Notes under the pieces: generated by a model
Seen by the model: only the letters and a program-made list of their open reading frames with translations
Told to the model about the DNA's origin: nothing
The model's database searches: none
Source: Babylonia areolata
Lineage: Eukaryota > Mollusca > Gastropoda > Neogastropoda > Buccinidae
DNA: 64,000 nt
Direction of reading: 5' to 3'
Assembly: GCF_041734735.1 (NCBI RefSeq)
Contig: NC_134878.1
Coordinates: 40,608,329 to 40,672,328 of the forward strand
Translations under genes and position numbers: made by a program
Shown here: positions 1 through 10,656 of the stretch, piece by piece
Position numbering within the stretch: position 1 is the stretch's first letter
Layout: each line of letters begins with the position of its first letter

Positions 1-1689
1 AATATTTGAGTAAATAATCCATGAAACAAAGACACATAATTGAACAGTACTGTAGATGGAAAAAGCTTCGACACAACTGGAAAGACAGCCCCAAAACTTC
101 AGCTCATTGTCAAAGCATAAGTTGAGCTGCAATTGAGTTTGGTGAAGTAAATGCAGCCAAATAGTTCAGTGAGTATAATTTTGTGTTTGTTGAATAATAC
201 TACTGTTAGTATAAATTTTTAAAAATTCTGTTATCACAGTGTTTTCCTCCCACTAAAACACACAACCGAAAACTGACAAAATCCAAACATATTTTAAATA
301 GAAGTCTGTTTTTGTTGTATGTTTTAAATTAAATAACATATGTTCTTTTTCAGACATTACTCACTTGCAAAGCGGGCCCCCCCCCCCCCCCCCCCCACCC
401 CCTCAAACCCCCCCCCCCCCCAGGCAGGCATCAAGACCTATTCAATGATCCAAAAAGGCCGGTAAAAACACCAGGTAGCGACAGCATGTTATTCCCGGGA
501 TCCAGGAAACCTGTGTGCCCAAAAAAGTTTTTGGTGTCTTTTTCTCTCCCTGTGAATCGAATCATTTGTAAGAATAAGATGAAATGCACCCACCTTAATT
601 TTTCTACTTATTTGGTTCTTCTAAAATTTTAATCAGGACTGGTTTCATGATGGAAAAAAAGCTAGAGGACTGAAAGGAAAAAAAAGATTCATATACTGTC
701 ATTTTAGCTACAACTGATTTGCTCCTCCTGGGAACCTTTGTCGTGGTTTCCCCATCACCTACCCTTTTCTGTATAATGCCCCAATTGCATTTGTTTAACT
801 TTTTTTGCATAATTTTGCAGAAGCTGATCAGCCAAGACCACTGTAACTTATTTTTGGCTGTAATCCTTCAATATTTTTTCAAAAACCAAAAATTTTTGAA
901 GAAGTCTCTATCCACCAACCTGCCCTTATTTTGGGGAAATCGGTTATTCATTCCTTTTCTGCCAACTTTACAGGAAGTTTTAGCGATTTTTAATTTATTT
1001 TGAAACTGACATTCATTTTAATAACAAAACACAAATTTCCTGGTCCAAACTTGTGAAAAGTTACTGAAATACATCTTTGCAGCATGTTTTAAGTACCAAT
1101 AAACATCTTTTTTTTTTTCCGCTGGCAAATTGAAGATTTTCAAAGTTTGAGACTGATACTTAAAATTCAGTTAATTCTCTGCCTGAAAAAAATTTCAGTG
1201 CATTTTTTGTGATATATTCAGCAAGATATTTTATTATGAAATGCAACTGTCCTATTCTTTTCAGTGCTGTAGACCTTCAAAGTTTCTATTCTGTGCAGAT
1301 TGACATGGCTGATTTTCTATTTCCCCCTACTTTGACAGGCATATTTTCCAATTTCTTTGCTGCCGAAGTGTTATTTTTTTCTTGTGCAATATGCCATTAT
1401 CATATGGTTTTTAAAAGTATATGAAGTTTTCATTAACAGTACCCTCACGGACAGTACAGTATGACTGTGAAAATGTGAAAATATTAAGTACTAACAGCAT
1501 GTACACATCGTTACATCTTTAAAATGGAATATCTTCAGAACCAATCAAGATATTCACTTACTCTTTTTTTTTGTTTTTCTTAATTGTCATGTTGTTTGCC
1601 AAAAATCACATTTCAGTCATTGTAATGAATATTAAATTTTCACTGCCGCCACCTACAGACATTTGCATAGAGTCTACCAAAAGTTTGCG
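1..1689. other. AT-rich stretch without a recognisable gene
   Basis: I see no protein family, RNA gene or transposon end here. The sequence is AT-rich with stop-dense frames on both strands and short open frames of 60-95 codons that look random. The only structured part is an almost pure C tract near 369-420, and homopolymer T runs occur near 1,110 and 1,565. It could be intergenic or intronic. Confidence 0.5.
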
Positions 1690-4600
1690 CTTGCTCTTGC
1701 AATCCTGATGTTCACTTCATCGTCGATGGTCGCATTTCGTGACAGTGTGCTGCCAAGGTATGTGAACCGCTCCACCGCACTCAGTCTCTGACCTTACTGT
1801 GATGTTGGGCTCAACGTGGGGTTTCCCTGGGCTGGTGATGGAGAACTTCAGTTTTCCTCGTGCTGATGGGTAAGGCCGAAGTTCCTGCGGCAGTGGCAAA
1901 ACTTGGCGACGCTGAGTTGCATGTCAGCTTCAGATCCAGCGTTGAGGGCACAATCATCAGCAAACAAAAAGTCTGATGATGTCTGTCATGACCTTCGTTT
2001 TTGCTTGAAGCCTTCTGAGGTTAAACAGCTTGCCATCTGTTCGGTACTTTAGGCCGATCCAACATCGCCATCGTCTGAAGGCATCAGTAAGGCATTGCAG
2101 AGAACATGAGGCTGAACAGTGTTGGAGCCAGAACGCAGCCTTGCTTGACACCATTTGTGACAGGAAAAGGAGCAGATGTTTCGCCATTGTCCTGGACTAG
2201 AGCCAGCATGCCTTCATGGGAATTGGCTGGACCAAGGAAATAAATTTCTGAGGGCATGCGTACTTTGCCATGATCTTCCACAGTCCCTCTCTACTCACGA
2301 GTGTCGAAGGGCTTTAGTGAGGTTGACATAGGTGGGAGAACAGATCAGCATTTTGCTCCTGACATTTCTCTTGCAGCTGCATTGCAGCAAACACCATGTC
2401 CGGTGGTTCCCGCTCTTTTCAGAATCCACATTGGCTCTGAGGCAAATGACCTTGGTCAAGGTGTGTCTGTGAGGCGGGTTTAGTAGGATCCTGGCAAGTA
2501 TCTTGCCTGCGATGGAGAGCAAGGAAATGCCCGATGGTTATCACATGCACAGGCTTGCCGGTTCCCCTTTCGCTGGTACAAGTGAATGATAGATGCATCT
2601 TTGAAATCCTGGGGGATCATCTCTTCTTTCCACATGAGTGAGACAGCTGATGGAGCTTCTCAGTCAGCACAGTGCCTCCATCCTTGTAGACCTCTGCTGG
2701 TATGGAGTCTGAGCCAGGTGCTTTGCACTGGATAGCAGACGGATTGCTTTCTGGTCTCAGAAGTGTTGGCGATCATCCAGTGCTTCGTTGATGGGACTTG
2801 TGGGAGACTGTCTATGCTTCATCATTTATGGAGGGAAGGGCGATTTAAGACACTGTTGAAGTGCTCAGCCCAGCGGCACTGAGGAGGGGAGGAGCCTGAG
2901 GATGTGGGGCCGTAGACCGTCTTTAAGGCATCATAGAACCTCTTCATATCGTGCTGTCAGAATATCCCTGGATCTCATCAGCTTTGTCACTCAGCCACTT
3001 ATCCTGCATCTGACGTAACTTTGGCTGAACAGTCCTGCGGATGGCATTGTACGCATCCTTTTTTGATGTGGATTTTGGGTTTGCTCAGGTAGGCTTGATG
3101 CCGACGGCGTTTCTCATCCAGAAGCTGCTTGATTTCATCACAGTTTTCATCAAACCAGTCTTTGTGCTTTCTGGTCATGGGTCCCAGGGTCTCTGAAGCT
3201 GTACTATAGATCAGCTCGCGCAGGGTCCTCCAAAATCAGACTTACATTCTGTTGGTCCAGAGAGGCGGATTCCACAAATCTTCAGCAGCTCCACAAAGGT
3301 CGGTTTGATGGTGATGTTTTTCAGCTTAGCAATGTTGAGCCGTTTTGGAGCCTTCTGGCCTTGGGGGGCATCTCTTGGGCTTTGGATTCGAATATTCAGC
3401 TTCGAGACTACAAGGCGATGGTTGTCCAACATTTCGGCACCGCACATGTCTTTGTCACACTACATCTTCCCTATCCCTTTTCCTGACGAGAGTAATCGAT
3501 GAGATGCCAATGCTTTGAGCGAGGGTGCATCCATGACGTCCTGTTACGGTAGGGAGGCAGAAAACTGTGTTGGTTATCAGCAGTTCGTGCTCTGCACGGG
3601 TTTCTGAAAAAAAAGCATCCTTTGGGTTGCAGTGGCCACGCCATGCTTTCCAATCACTCAATCCAGGAGATGTAGTCAGAGCCAACTCTAGCATTGAAGT
3701 CCCCAAGAATGATGAGTTGTCCCCTTACGGGGATTAGCAGCAATGACAGAGTGAAGGTCCTCGTAGAACTTCGCCTTCACTCATCCGGGTTGGTCATGGT
3801 TAGGGCGTAGGCACTGACAATGGTGAGGTGCTTTCTGGGCCAGATGCCATGGGAGTTTCATGGTCATAAGCCTATCGTTGACTCCCTTTGGGATTCCAGC
3901 TAGCTTGGGCTGACTAGTGCTGTTTTTACTGCAAAACCATCGCCCAGCCTCACGTCGCTCTTCGCTCTCCTCATCCACTCCAGAAGAAGGTGTAACCCAG
4001 ATCCCCGTTCGCAGCAATCGCCTTCGCCTGCAAGCCGAGTCTCCACTCAAGGCTGCGGTTGTCGATGTGGTATCTGGCGAGTTCGGATGCAACTAGTGCC
4101 GTTCTCCTTTGGGGTCTGTCCGCGATATCTAATGTCCAGGAGAGTCCTTATGTTCCAAGCACCAATGGTGAGAGAACGATCCTTGTTTTTTTTCTTTTCT
4201 TTCTCTTTGATTCGACCACTGATGTAGGGTCCCCGCCAGCCGCAGTATGCTGGCCAGGGTGATATGGGACAGGCAATTTTTAGGGCACCTTTTCTGACCC
4301 CTTCCTCAGCCAGGGAGGTGAGCAGGCGCATTCCTAAAGAGGGCTGCTCAGACGCTCAGACGGCTGCCGAGCTCCATTCGCTGCTCCTGTCGATGAAGAA
4401 CAACCTATGGCCTGAGCCGCCTGCATGCAGGTCTGCGGCTGCGACTGGCAGTGTACCCACACCTGTCGTTTCGTCACTCGCCTGTCACCACAGGACTTGG
4501 GGGGTGATAGAAATGATGAAGGATGAAAGGTCAATAAGGATGACTGATGACTTGCGCGATGAGTTTGTTTAAAGTGAAGAGGAGTTGCGCAACATCGACC

Positions 4601-4880
4601 TCACTCTCTCGTCCGGGTCCACCAATTTCCAGTGGCAAGACTAAGTCGAGACGACTGGAGGATGAGCACGGATGCAGTGGATTGACCAGAATACCTTTCG
4701 GTGTCTCATCTTGCTCTCTGCACTCCACAGTGCGTTGCTGTAACCGCCTTCCTCTCCGTTGAAACCGATGGGTTTCTTCCGCAGATTCTGCCGGATCCAG
4801 ACTTCGCATGCAAGGGCAGACACACCCCCGGGGACCAACTGCGTGTGGCATGCACACAGCACGGTGGAGCTAGATGGCCG
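1690..4880 (-). mobile_element. RTE/CFDP2-like LINE, decayed copy (B1)
   Basis: Minus-strand non-LTR retrotransposon. From high to low coordinates it carries a 5' leader (about 4,880-4,190), an APE endonuclease start reading LTIGAWNIRTLL (about 4,170), an endonuclease end with the NRTSWMHPRS block (about 3,540), a linker, and a reverse transcriptase with NGVKQGCVLAPTLFSLMFSAM (about 2,100-2,160). It aligns block by block with the copy at 41.93-46.06 kb, including the leader. Many stops and frameshifts break the frame. The C-terminal zinc-finger part is missing, with homology ending near 1,690. It keeps a roughly 330-bp reverse-transcriptase N-terminal segment (about 2,650-2,980) that the 44-kb copy has lost. 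The clade assignment comes from a total length near 3.2 kb and one combined EN-RT frame. Confidence 0.8.
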
Positions 4881-5009
4881 TCGGTGCTCTCCTGAGCCAA
4901 CGCCCTTATATATATATATGCAACCAAAACACGTGGTGTTTTCGTTCTCGTCAAGATAGGATTACTGAAATTATCTTTTGGCCCGCTTTCCAAAACATCT
5001 GTTAAGACT

Positions 5010-5400
5010 TCAATGATTCAGAATAACGCTGCCAGACAGATTTGCAGAGCTTCTAAATTTTATCACGTTTCTCCTCTCTGTCAGTCTATCCACTGGTTGC
5101 CTGTTTTGACAGAATAGACCATAAGCTGTCCACTGACTTGTTCTGTAGTCAATGGATCTGGCCCAGAGTACTTTCTAAACCCCTCCATATCTAAACTCCT
5201 CTCACCAGCTCCATTCTTCCACTGATACTGGACTTCTCAGGATGCCTCATGTCTTAAGACCCAACTGACACAGATCATTCTCTTTTCAATTGCCATGGAC
5301 GTGGAATAAGATCCATGACAACCTCCATTCTGATTCCTTCTCCTCTTTCAAAATCTGCTATCAGAACTCTCTCTCCCTCAGTAATGAGTTTAATTGTGGC
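5010..5400 (+). mobile_element. LINE C-terminal fragment (CR1/L2-like)
   Basis: The translation reads IQNNAARQICRASKFYHVSP followed by CQSIHWLPV and later SFKI-type residues. This is the usual end of CR1/L2-group reverse-transcriptase proteins, where IQNxAARL is followed by LHWLPV. Stops interrupt it. Only the last 130 or so codons are present, consistent with 5' truncation. The exact family cannot be set from this fragment. Confidence 0.6.
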
Positions 5401-5450
5401 AGGACTACTAGTTTGCATATCATGTGCTTGATTACAGATATGTATGTTTG

Positions 5451-5490
5451 TTCTTTAGTTTAGCGTCTTTTCACTTTTGTGATATTAGAC

Positions 5491-5522
<32 letters not shown>
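5451..5522 (+). repeat. Conserved 40-bp core plus poly-A
   Basis: The core TTTAGCGTCTTTTCACTTTT continues into GTGATATTAGAC and is followed by about 26 A residues. The same core occurs at 57,355-57,402 (same strand, next to a TG tract) and at 30,292-30,353 (opposite strand, next to an A tract). It probably belongs to a short dispersed repeat that carries or seeds simple repeats. Confidence 0.55.
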
Positions 5523-5523
<1 letters not shown>

Positions 5524-5819
5524 TGGGGGTGGGGAGAGGCGAAAGAGAAGTCAGGATAATACAGAAAAGGTAGAAAACTACCAAGAAATGCATAACTAAC
5601 ATGAAATTATCTTTAACAGTAACAATCAAATAATGAAAATAATAACTGAAACCATTAAACATGATTATGAAGAATATTAAAGGAATGTAGAAATCGGGCT
5701 AGGAAACTAATGCCTTGAAAGTTCTACTAAAAGAGCCTCGTTAGAAAATATGTATGTGTACACATACACATGCATGTGTATATATGTGCATTTGTGTTAG
5801 TATAACTGATCTTGCACTG

Positions 5820-5916
5820 CGTGTCCTGTGCATGTGCGCGCGCGCGCGCGTCCGCATGTCTATGAGGCTTTGTGTGTGTGTGGCGTGTCTGTGTGTGTGT
5901 GTGGAGGGGCAGCTGC

Positions 5917-5964
<48 letters not shown>

Positions 5965-5965
5965 T
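5820..5965. repeat. Compound (CG)n/(TG)n/(TA)n microsatellite
   Basis: A short CG run is followed by TG-rich sequence and then about 40 bp of pure TA. Open frames across it translate to alternating residues and are not genes. Confidence 0.9.
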
Positions 5966-6160
5966 GTTAAAATGGATTTTTTTTAAAATGTGCAGTATGG
6001 TATGTTTGTGTGTGTGCGTGTGCGCGTGTCTGTGTGGTTTGATTTGTCACATTTTGGTGTGTGTGTAACATTGATGTAATGTGTTATGAAAAAAAAAAGT
6101 GTTTAAAAAGTACCAAAAGCAGATTTGTGGACAGTGAGCAACATAAGTATCCATTATTAA

Positions 6161-7294
6161 CCTTTCCCGTACGTCGTGGGTGTGAAATCACCCAGACAAG
6201 TGTTTTTGCTCTGTAACTCAAGTAATATTGAAGCCACTTCCACATAATTTCATGACTTTGTCCATAATATAGTTTACTACATATCCACTGAACATTATTT
6301 TCTTTTATACATAAACAAAGAAGTTATTAATCAATTAATGTCCCCAGTACGTCGTGGGTGTGACGACACCCATACTCCCAAAGAATAAACCTTGCAACGC
6401 CGTACGTCGTGGGTGTGGAGCCACCCATGCAAAGCTTGCGCGCCACGCGTTGTCGACGTGACGTCACTTGGGCTCGCTACAGAGAGAGATCAGAGTGACC
6501 TTGTCTTTTGTTGATCGTATCCCGGTTTCAAGTCTGCGGCAAGTTTTACTCTAAAGTTGTAACTAATTTCAGAAAACAATATTTATTGCACTAGATATCT
6601 TCAACAATATTGAATGAACTGTTTTTCTTGTAGAGAATGATCGGGAAGCAACTGATTGATAACTTTTTATCTAGTTGGATTAAAGTGCCTTTCTAAAGAA
6701 CTGGATATTTTTGTAAGTCTGAAATCAATTGATCTAAAATCTAGTTGATATAGAAATTTTATTCTTATCCTAATCTGTTCAAAGTAGAGAAAACCCGACT
6801 ATGGCTAAAAAAAAGAAAGATAGTTGATATAGAAATTTTATTTTAATCCTAATCTGTTCAAAGTAGAGAAAACAACACCCTCCCTTCTCACGGGCAAAAC
6901 TTATTTCACAATGCGCCTGGTCAAGCACTGGAGTAAATAGCCTACACGCACAAGTGGAAACTGCGCATGCAAGTCTGCTGAAGAAAAGTCAAATTTGCTT
7001 TACGGACAGGTGTGGTTACTGTGCACCCACGACGTACGGCAAGGTCTTATTTCTTCAGTGAAACCATGGGGTGCCTACACACCCACGACGTACAGCGAAG
7101 GGTTAGTTCGTACACAGAAACCATGGGTGCCTGCACACCCACGACGTACAGCGAAGGGTTAGTTCGTACACAGAAACCATGGGTGCCTGCACACCCACGA
7201 CGTACAGCGAGGGGTCATTCCTTCTTAGAAACCATGGGTTTCTGCACACCCACGATGTACGGCGCGCAAAATTTTAGGCGACGTACGGGAAAGG
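6161..7294. mobile_element. piggyBac-type MITE (TTAA target)
   Basis: A 1,134-bp element flanked on both sides by TTAA (6,157-6,160 and 7,295-7,298), the signature target of piggyBac transposases. The ends are perfect 16-bp inverted repeats, CCTTTCCCGTACGTCG on the left and its reverse complement on the right. Inside each end are copies of a short motif containing TACGTCGTGGGTGT: three at the left (about 6,168, 6,349, 6,402) and five at the right in inverted orientation (7,021-7,262). Most are followed by a partner that makes a hairpin, TGGGTG with CACCCA. No transposase reading frame is present, so it depends on another element. The intact ends suggest it is not very old. Confidence 0.88.
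7020..7265. repeat. 55-57-bp tandem repeat inside the MITE
   Basis: Four consecutive units start at 7,061, 7,118, 7,174 and 7,229, each beginning AAACCATGGG and containing ACACCCACGACGTAC; a partial unit precedes them. The middle two are nearly identical. The array forms the right subterminal region and multiplies the hairpin motif. It leaves a 108-codon open frame on the plus strand that I consider accidental. Confidence 0.85.
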
Positions 7295-7299
7295 TTAAT

Positions 7300-7385
7300 A
7301 CCAGCCGCCATGGCGAAGTGGTTAGCGTTATGGACTGACAGCTGGGAAGCCCGCTCCTACCCCAGTGTTGAGTGTTATGGGCTTA
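7300..7385 (+). repeat. tRNA-like SINE head, fragment
   Basis: Just outside the MITE lies GCCGCCATGGCGAAGTGGTT followed by AGCGTTATGGACTGACAGC, which resembles a polymerase III A box (TGGCGAAGTGG). No clear B box or full cloverleaf follows before the DIRS terminal fragment. Probably a truncated SINE. Confidence 0.3.
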
Positions 7386-7387
7386 AA

Positions 7388-7472
7388 AGGAGGAGTTTGT
7401 ATTATACTTCATGTTTGGTGATACACATACTTACCATGTCGAACTGATGCATACTAGGGCCTATCGGTTTAA
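7388..7472 (+). mobile_element. Isolated DIRS terminal-repeat fragment
   Basis: About 85 bp starting AGGAGGAGTTTGTATTATAC and ending in the GGGCCTATCGGTTT block matches the left terminal repeat of the DIRS element at 10.27-16.45 kb (10,270-10,353). No DIRS coding parts adjoin it. It is a solo end left by another copy of the family. Confidence 0.75.
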
Positions 7473-7997
7473 ATGAAAGACTGGGGACCAACAGTTGAGT
7501 ACTTCACAGATGCATCTTTGGGTGTGAACTGTGTGTCCTCTAAATTTCCTGACCAACACTGCAAGTGTCAGTATCTCTCAGGCTTGGTTGACACCAGAAT
7601 ATCATGACAGAATGCGGAGAGTTCAGCCCTGTCACGTAGTCCCAAACCTAAATGGACCTCCATAGCAGTATCATCATTATCCTCCTCCTCCTCCATCATC
7701 ATCAATATAGTCCCAAATTATGCGGCCTTTCATGCCCTACTCTCATGGTGACCTCAGTTTCGATACCCTTCCACTTTTGCAGAAACAGGAAGACACCTGA
7801 TAAACATTCAAAACCTACATCAGAATCATGTACACTGGAACAATTGAACCAGCAGAAATCATGAAAGTTCCAATCACAAACACACAAGACAATATTCCTT
7901 ACACAAGTTACTGTTCCAAACAACCTCAACAATCAACATGCAACAAACAAGCCTCAACACAACCATTCAGTCAAAGACCCCAAAAGAATCAGAACAA

Positions 7998-8914
7998 GAG
8001 AGGCAAGGCCTTCAAGACTCACTTGTGATACACTTTAAAAAAAAAAAATCCAAGCTTTTTATGTATTGAGTATAATGCATTTACTGTTATATTATATTTT
8101 TTTGTATTCTCTAAACTTGGCACTTTGATCTGATATTCAAACCCAACAAAAGATCTGTCATTATTATCATTTTTTGTTCAAACAGGAACTTCTTTTGCTA
8201 AGCATGGAAGTTTTCTTTATTGCAAACGTTTTGGTGCAGAGAGTAAAATAAGGGAAATTACTCTGTAATTAATGCTGGGGACTTAGTTGCTTTAAACTGA
8301 TCTTTTCTCTCTTAAACATTACATTTTGAAATTATCTCAATACATAAAAAGCTTGGATTTTTTTTTTTTAAAGTGCATCACAAGTGAGTCTTGAATGGCC
8401 TTGCCTCTCTGTTTCAAAATGTAATGTTTAAGATGAGAAAGATCAGTAAATTAAGTCCCCTAGCATTATTAGAGTAATTTCCCTTTTTTTACTATCTGCA
8501 CCAAAACGTTTGCAAAATAAATAAAACTTCCATGCTTAGCAAAAGAAGTTCCTGTTTGAAACAAAAAATGATAATTATGACTGCTCTTGTTGTTGGGTCG
8601 AATAGGCAGATCAAAGTGCCAAGTTTAGAGAATACAAAAAATATAAATATAACAGTAATGCAGTTTGCATATAATCAGGCTTCTTTTTTTTTTTTTTTTT
8701 TTTTTTTTTTGTGCCCATCCCAGAAGTGCAATACTGTTTTAAACAAGATGACTAAAAAGAACTGAATTTTCCCTATTTTTTATGCCTAATTTGGTGTCAA
8801 CTGACAAAGTATTGCAGAGAAAATGTCAATGTTAAGTTTACCACAGACACACACACACATACAAACGAACACCCGGGTTAAAACATAGACTCACTTTGTT
8901 TACACAAGTGAGTC
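7998..8914. mobile_element. Non-autonomous TIR element with inverted internal blocks
   Basis: It starts GAGGCAAGGCCTTCAAGACT and ends in a hairpin, GACTCACTT with AAGTGAGTC (8,888-8,914). The 12-bp GACTCACTTGTG at the left reappears inverted at the right end. Internally, block X (7,998-8,070) recurs inverted at 8,336-8,409 and block Y (8,071-8,332) recurs inverted at 8,411-8,665, giving the order X-Y-X'-Y'. X-Y-X' alone looks like a 412-bp MITE with 73-bp TIRs. A relative with the same two ends lies at 19,176-20,231. No coding capacity is visible. Confidence 0.65.
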
Positions 8915-9825
8915 AAAAAAGCCTGGAAGACTGACTGAAACTGTAACACAAAATACATAGACATGTCTAAAAGACAGCAATATTAAATAGAACTGTTCAG
9001 TGTTCTATATATTGACAGCCTCAATTTTTCTTTTTAAAAATGATACAAGAAAACTACTAATCAGTTCTTATACTGAGATTGTATTAAAATTTGTTTTCAA
9101 AAGGTTATTTGAAAGATTTCATTTCATGGGACGGATGTGATATAATGTTACTTTTTCTGATGACTAAACATGGATCAAATGTATTATATAATGTTGAGAT
9201 AAGTAATGTCCCTTTATAACCTCCATATCTCTTGGTGGTATCCAAGCATGGCAGAATAAACGACCAAGACTGTTACTCTGTGTTCAACTTTGTTACACAT
9301 CAGCAGCATGTTTTTGTATGCTACATAACAGACAGATCTGTGATACACACAACAGAAGACATTCCACCCCTGCATGATGGCAAACACACCGAACTTCAAC
9401 CACAATCAACACCATGCTGGACATCACAAGTATTTCTCTTCATCCAACGATCTGTGTCACTCGCCTATGTTTTGGTAATCCCTAAGTTTGTTATTTCAGA
9501 GTGTTCATCTTCCCAGCCATCCTAAACAACAAACAGGGTTGATAATACTTTTGTTCTGTCAGTGTTGTCTGTTGTGTATGCATACCACTGTATCAGTTAT
9601 GTCTGCACTTTTTGATCAACTTCCTGATTAAATAGTAAACAGCACTGTCCCTTGCACAGCAGTAAATCAATATTTTCAGAGGGATGCCAACAGCTGGTTT
9701 GACTAGAGAGTCCACAGGACTCTCGATCAGGCATTTTAGGTGTCCCCATGATCTAACAAGTACCAATCTGCCGCAGGTCAAAAAGTATTCTTTCATCCAA
9801 ACACATCACACACTGCCTTACAATC
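8915..9825. other. No recognisable feature
   Basis: Unique-looking AT-rich sequence with short random open frames on both strands and no family I recognise. No simple repeats of note until the CA tract at about 9,830. Confidence 0.5.
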
Positions 9826-9828
9826 AGT

Positions 9829-10050
9829 TCACACACACACACACACACACACACACTGAGTGAAAGAGAGACACACATGCACACACATTCTCACTTGTTG
9901 AGAGAGATACACATGCACATACACACAAGAGAAAGAGAGATAGATAACCTGATAAGATACACATGCAAACAAACACACACACCCTCACCCCTCCCCCCCC
10001 CCCCCAATCCCCCACTCTCACACAGTGACTGAGTGAGAGAGAAAGAGTGA
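9829..10050. repeat. (CA)n/(GA)n and poly-C tract
   Basis: A pure CA run at 9,829-9,856 is followed by degenerate CA/GA-rich sequence and a C run near 9,990-10,005. Open frames across it are low-complexity. Confidence 0.85.
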
Positions 10051-10294
10051 GGATTGAACCGTTGAAAACAAAAAGCCTTACATTTACAAGGATGATTTTT
10101 GGAAGTTTGTCAATCCTGTCACAAATGCATTTAATTTCCGAGAGTTGCATGATGGCCCGAATCAAATTTCACACAAGTTCTGGACTTCATTACATGCGTG
10201 TGTCCTTGGGGTACTGCAGTGGCCATTTGAATGAAAGAATCGTTCTCCCATGAACGTTAATCAATGCAGCAGGAGGAGTTTGTATTATACTCCA

Positions 10295-10465
10295 TGTTTG
10301 GTGTTACATATACTTACCATGTCAAACTGATGCAAACTAGGCCTATCGGTTTGCTCTGCTTGGCCAAATTTCACGCGGCTCACAGTGAAAAGACGAGCAG
10401 TCTTGCCCGGTCTGCTCTTAGCCAATCAAATGCCTCTAAAACCTATAAGCGCTGAATCATTCCGT
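10295..10465. repeat. DIRS left inverted terminal repeat
   Basis: It pairs as an inverted repeat with 16,275-16,446. Shared landmarks are CCATGTCAAACTGATGCA, AGGCCTATCGGTTTGCTCTG, TCTTGCCCGGT and CTATAAGCGCTGAATCATT. The outermost bases (10,267-10,294) are not matched at the right end. Confidence 0.85.
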
Positions 10466-10527
10466 GGCCATCGAAGAAAATGCCCCATGAGAACCACGGC
10501 GGAGACGCGGGGACGGACGGTCAGGCA

Positions 10528-10625
10528 TTCGAGTTTGACATGGTAAGTATATGTAACACCAAACATGAAGTATAATATAAACTCCTCCTTTTGGTGCCAT
10601 ATACTGTACCATGTCAAACTGATGC
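10528..10625. repeat. DIRS internal complementary region
   Basis: It contains an inverted copy of the left terminus (the AGGAGGAGTTT block, here at 10,533-10,592) joined to a copy of the right terminus (GGTGCCATATACTGTACCAT and onward). Having both termini abutted inside the element is the hallmark of DIRS elements. Confidence 0.8.
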
Positions 10626-10656
10626 AGAATTTAAAGCAAATGGAGAAGGGCAACGC

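Noticed and set aside
7012-7338. 108-codon protein with repeated CTPTT units
   Set aside because: It coincides with the 55-57-bp tandem repeat of the MITE and has no start context or homology.
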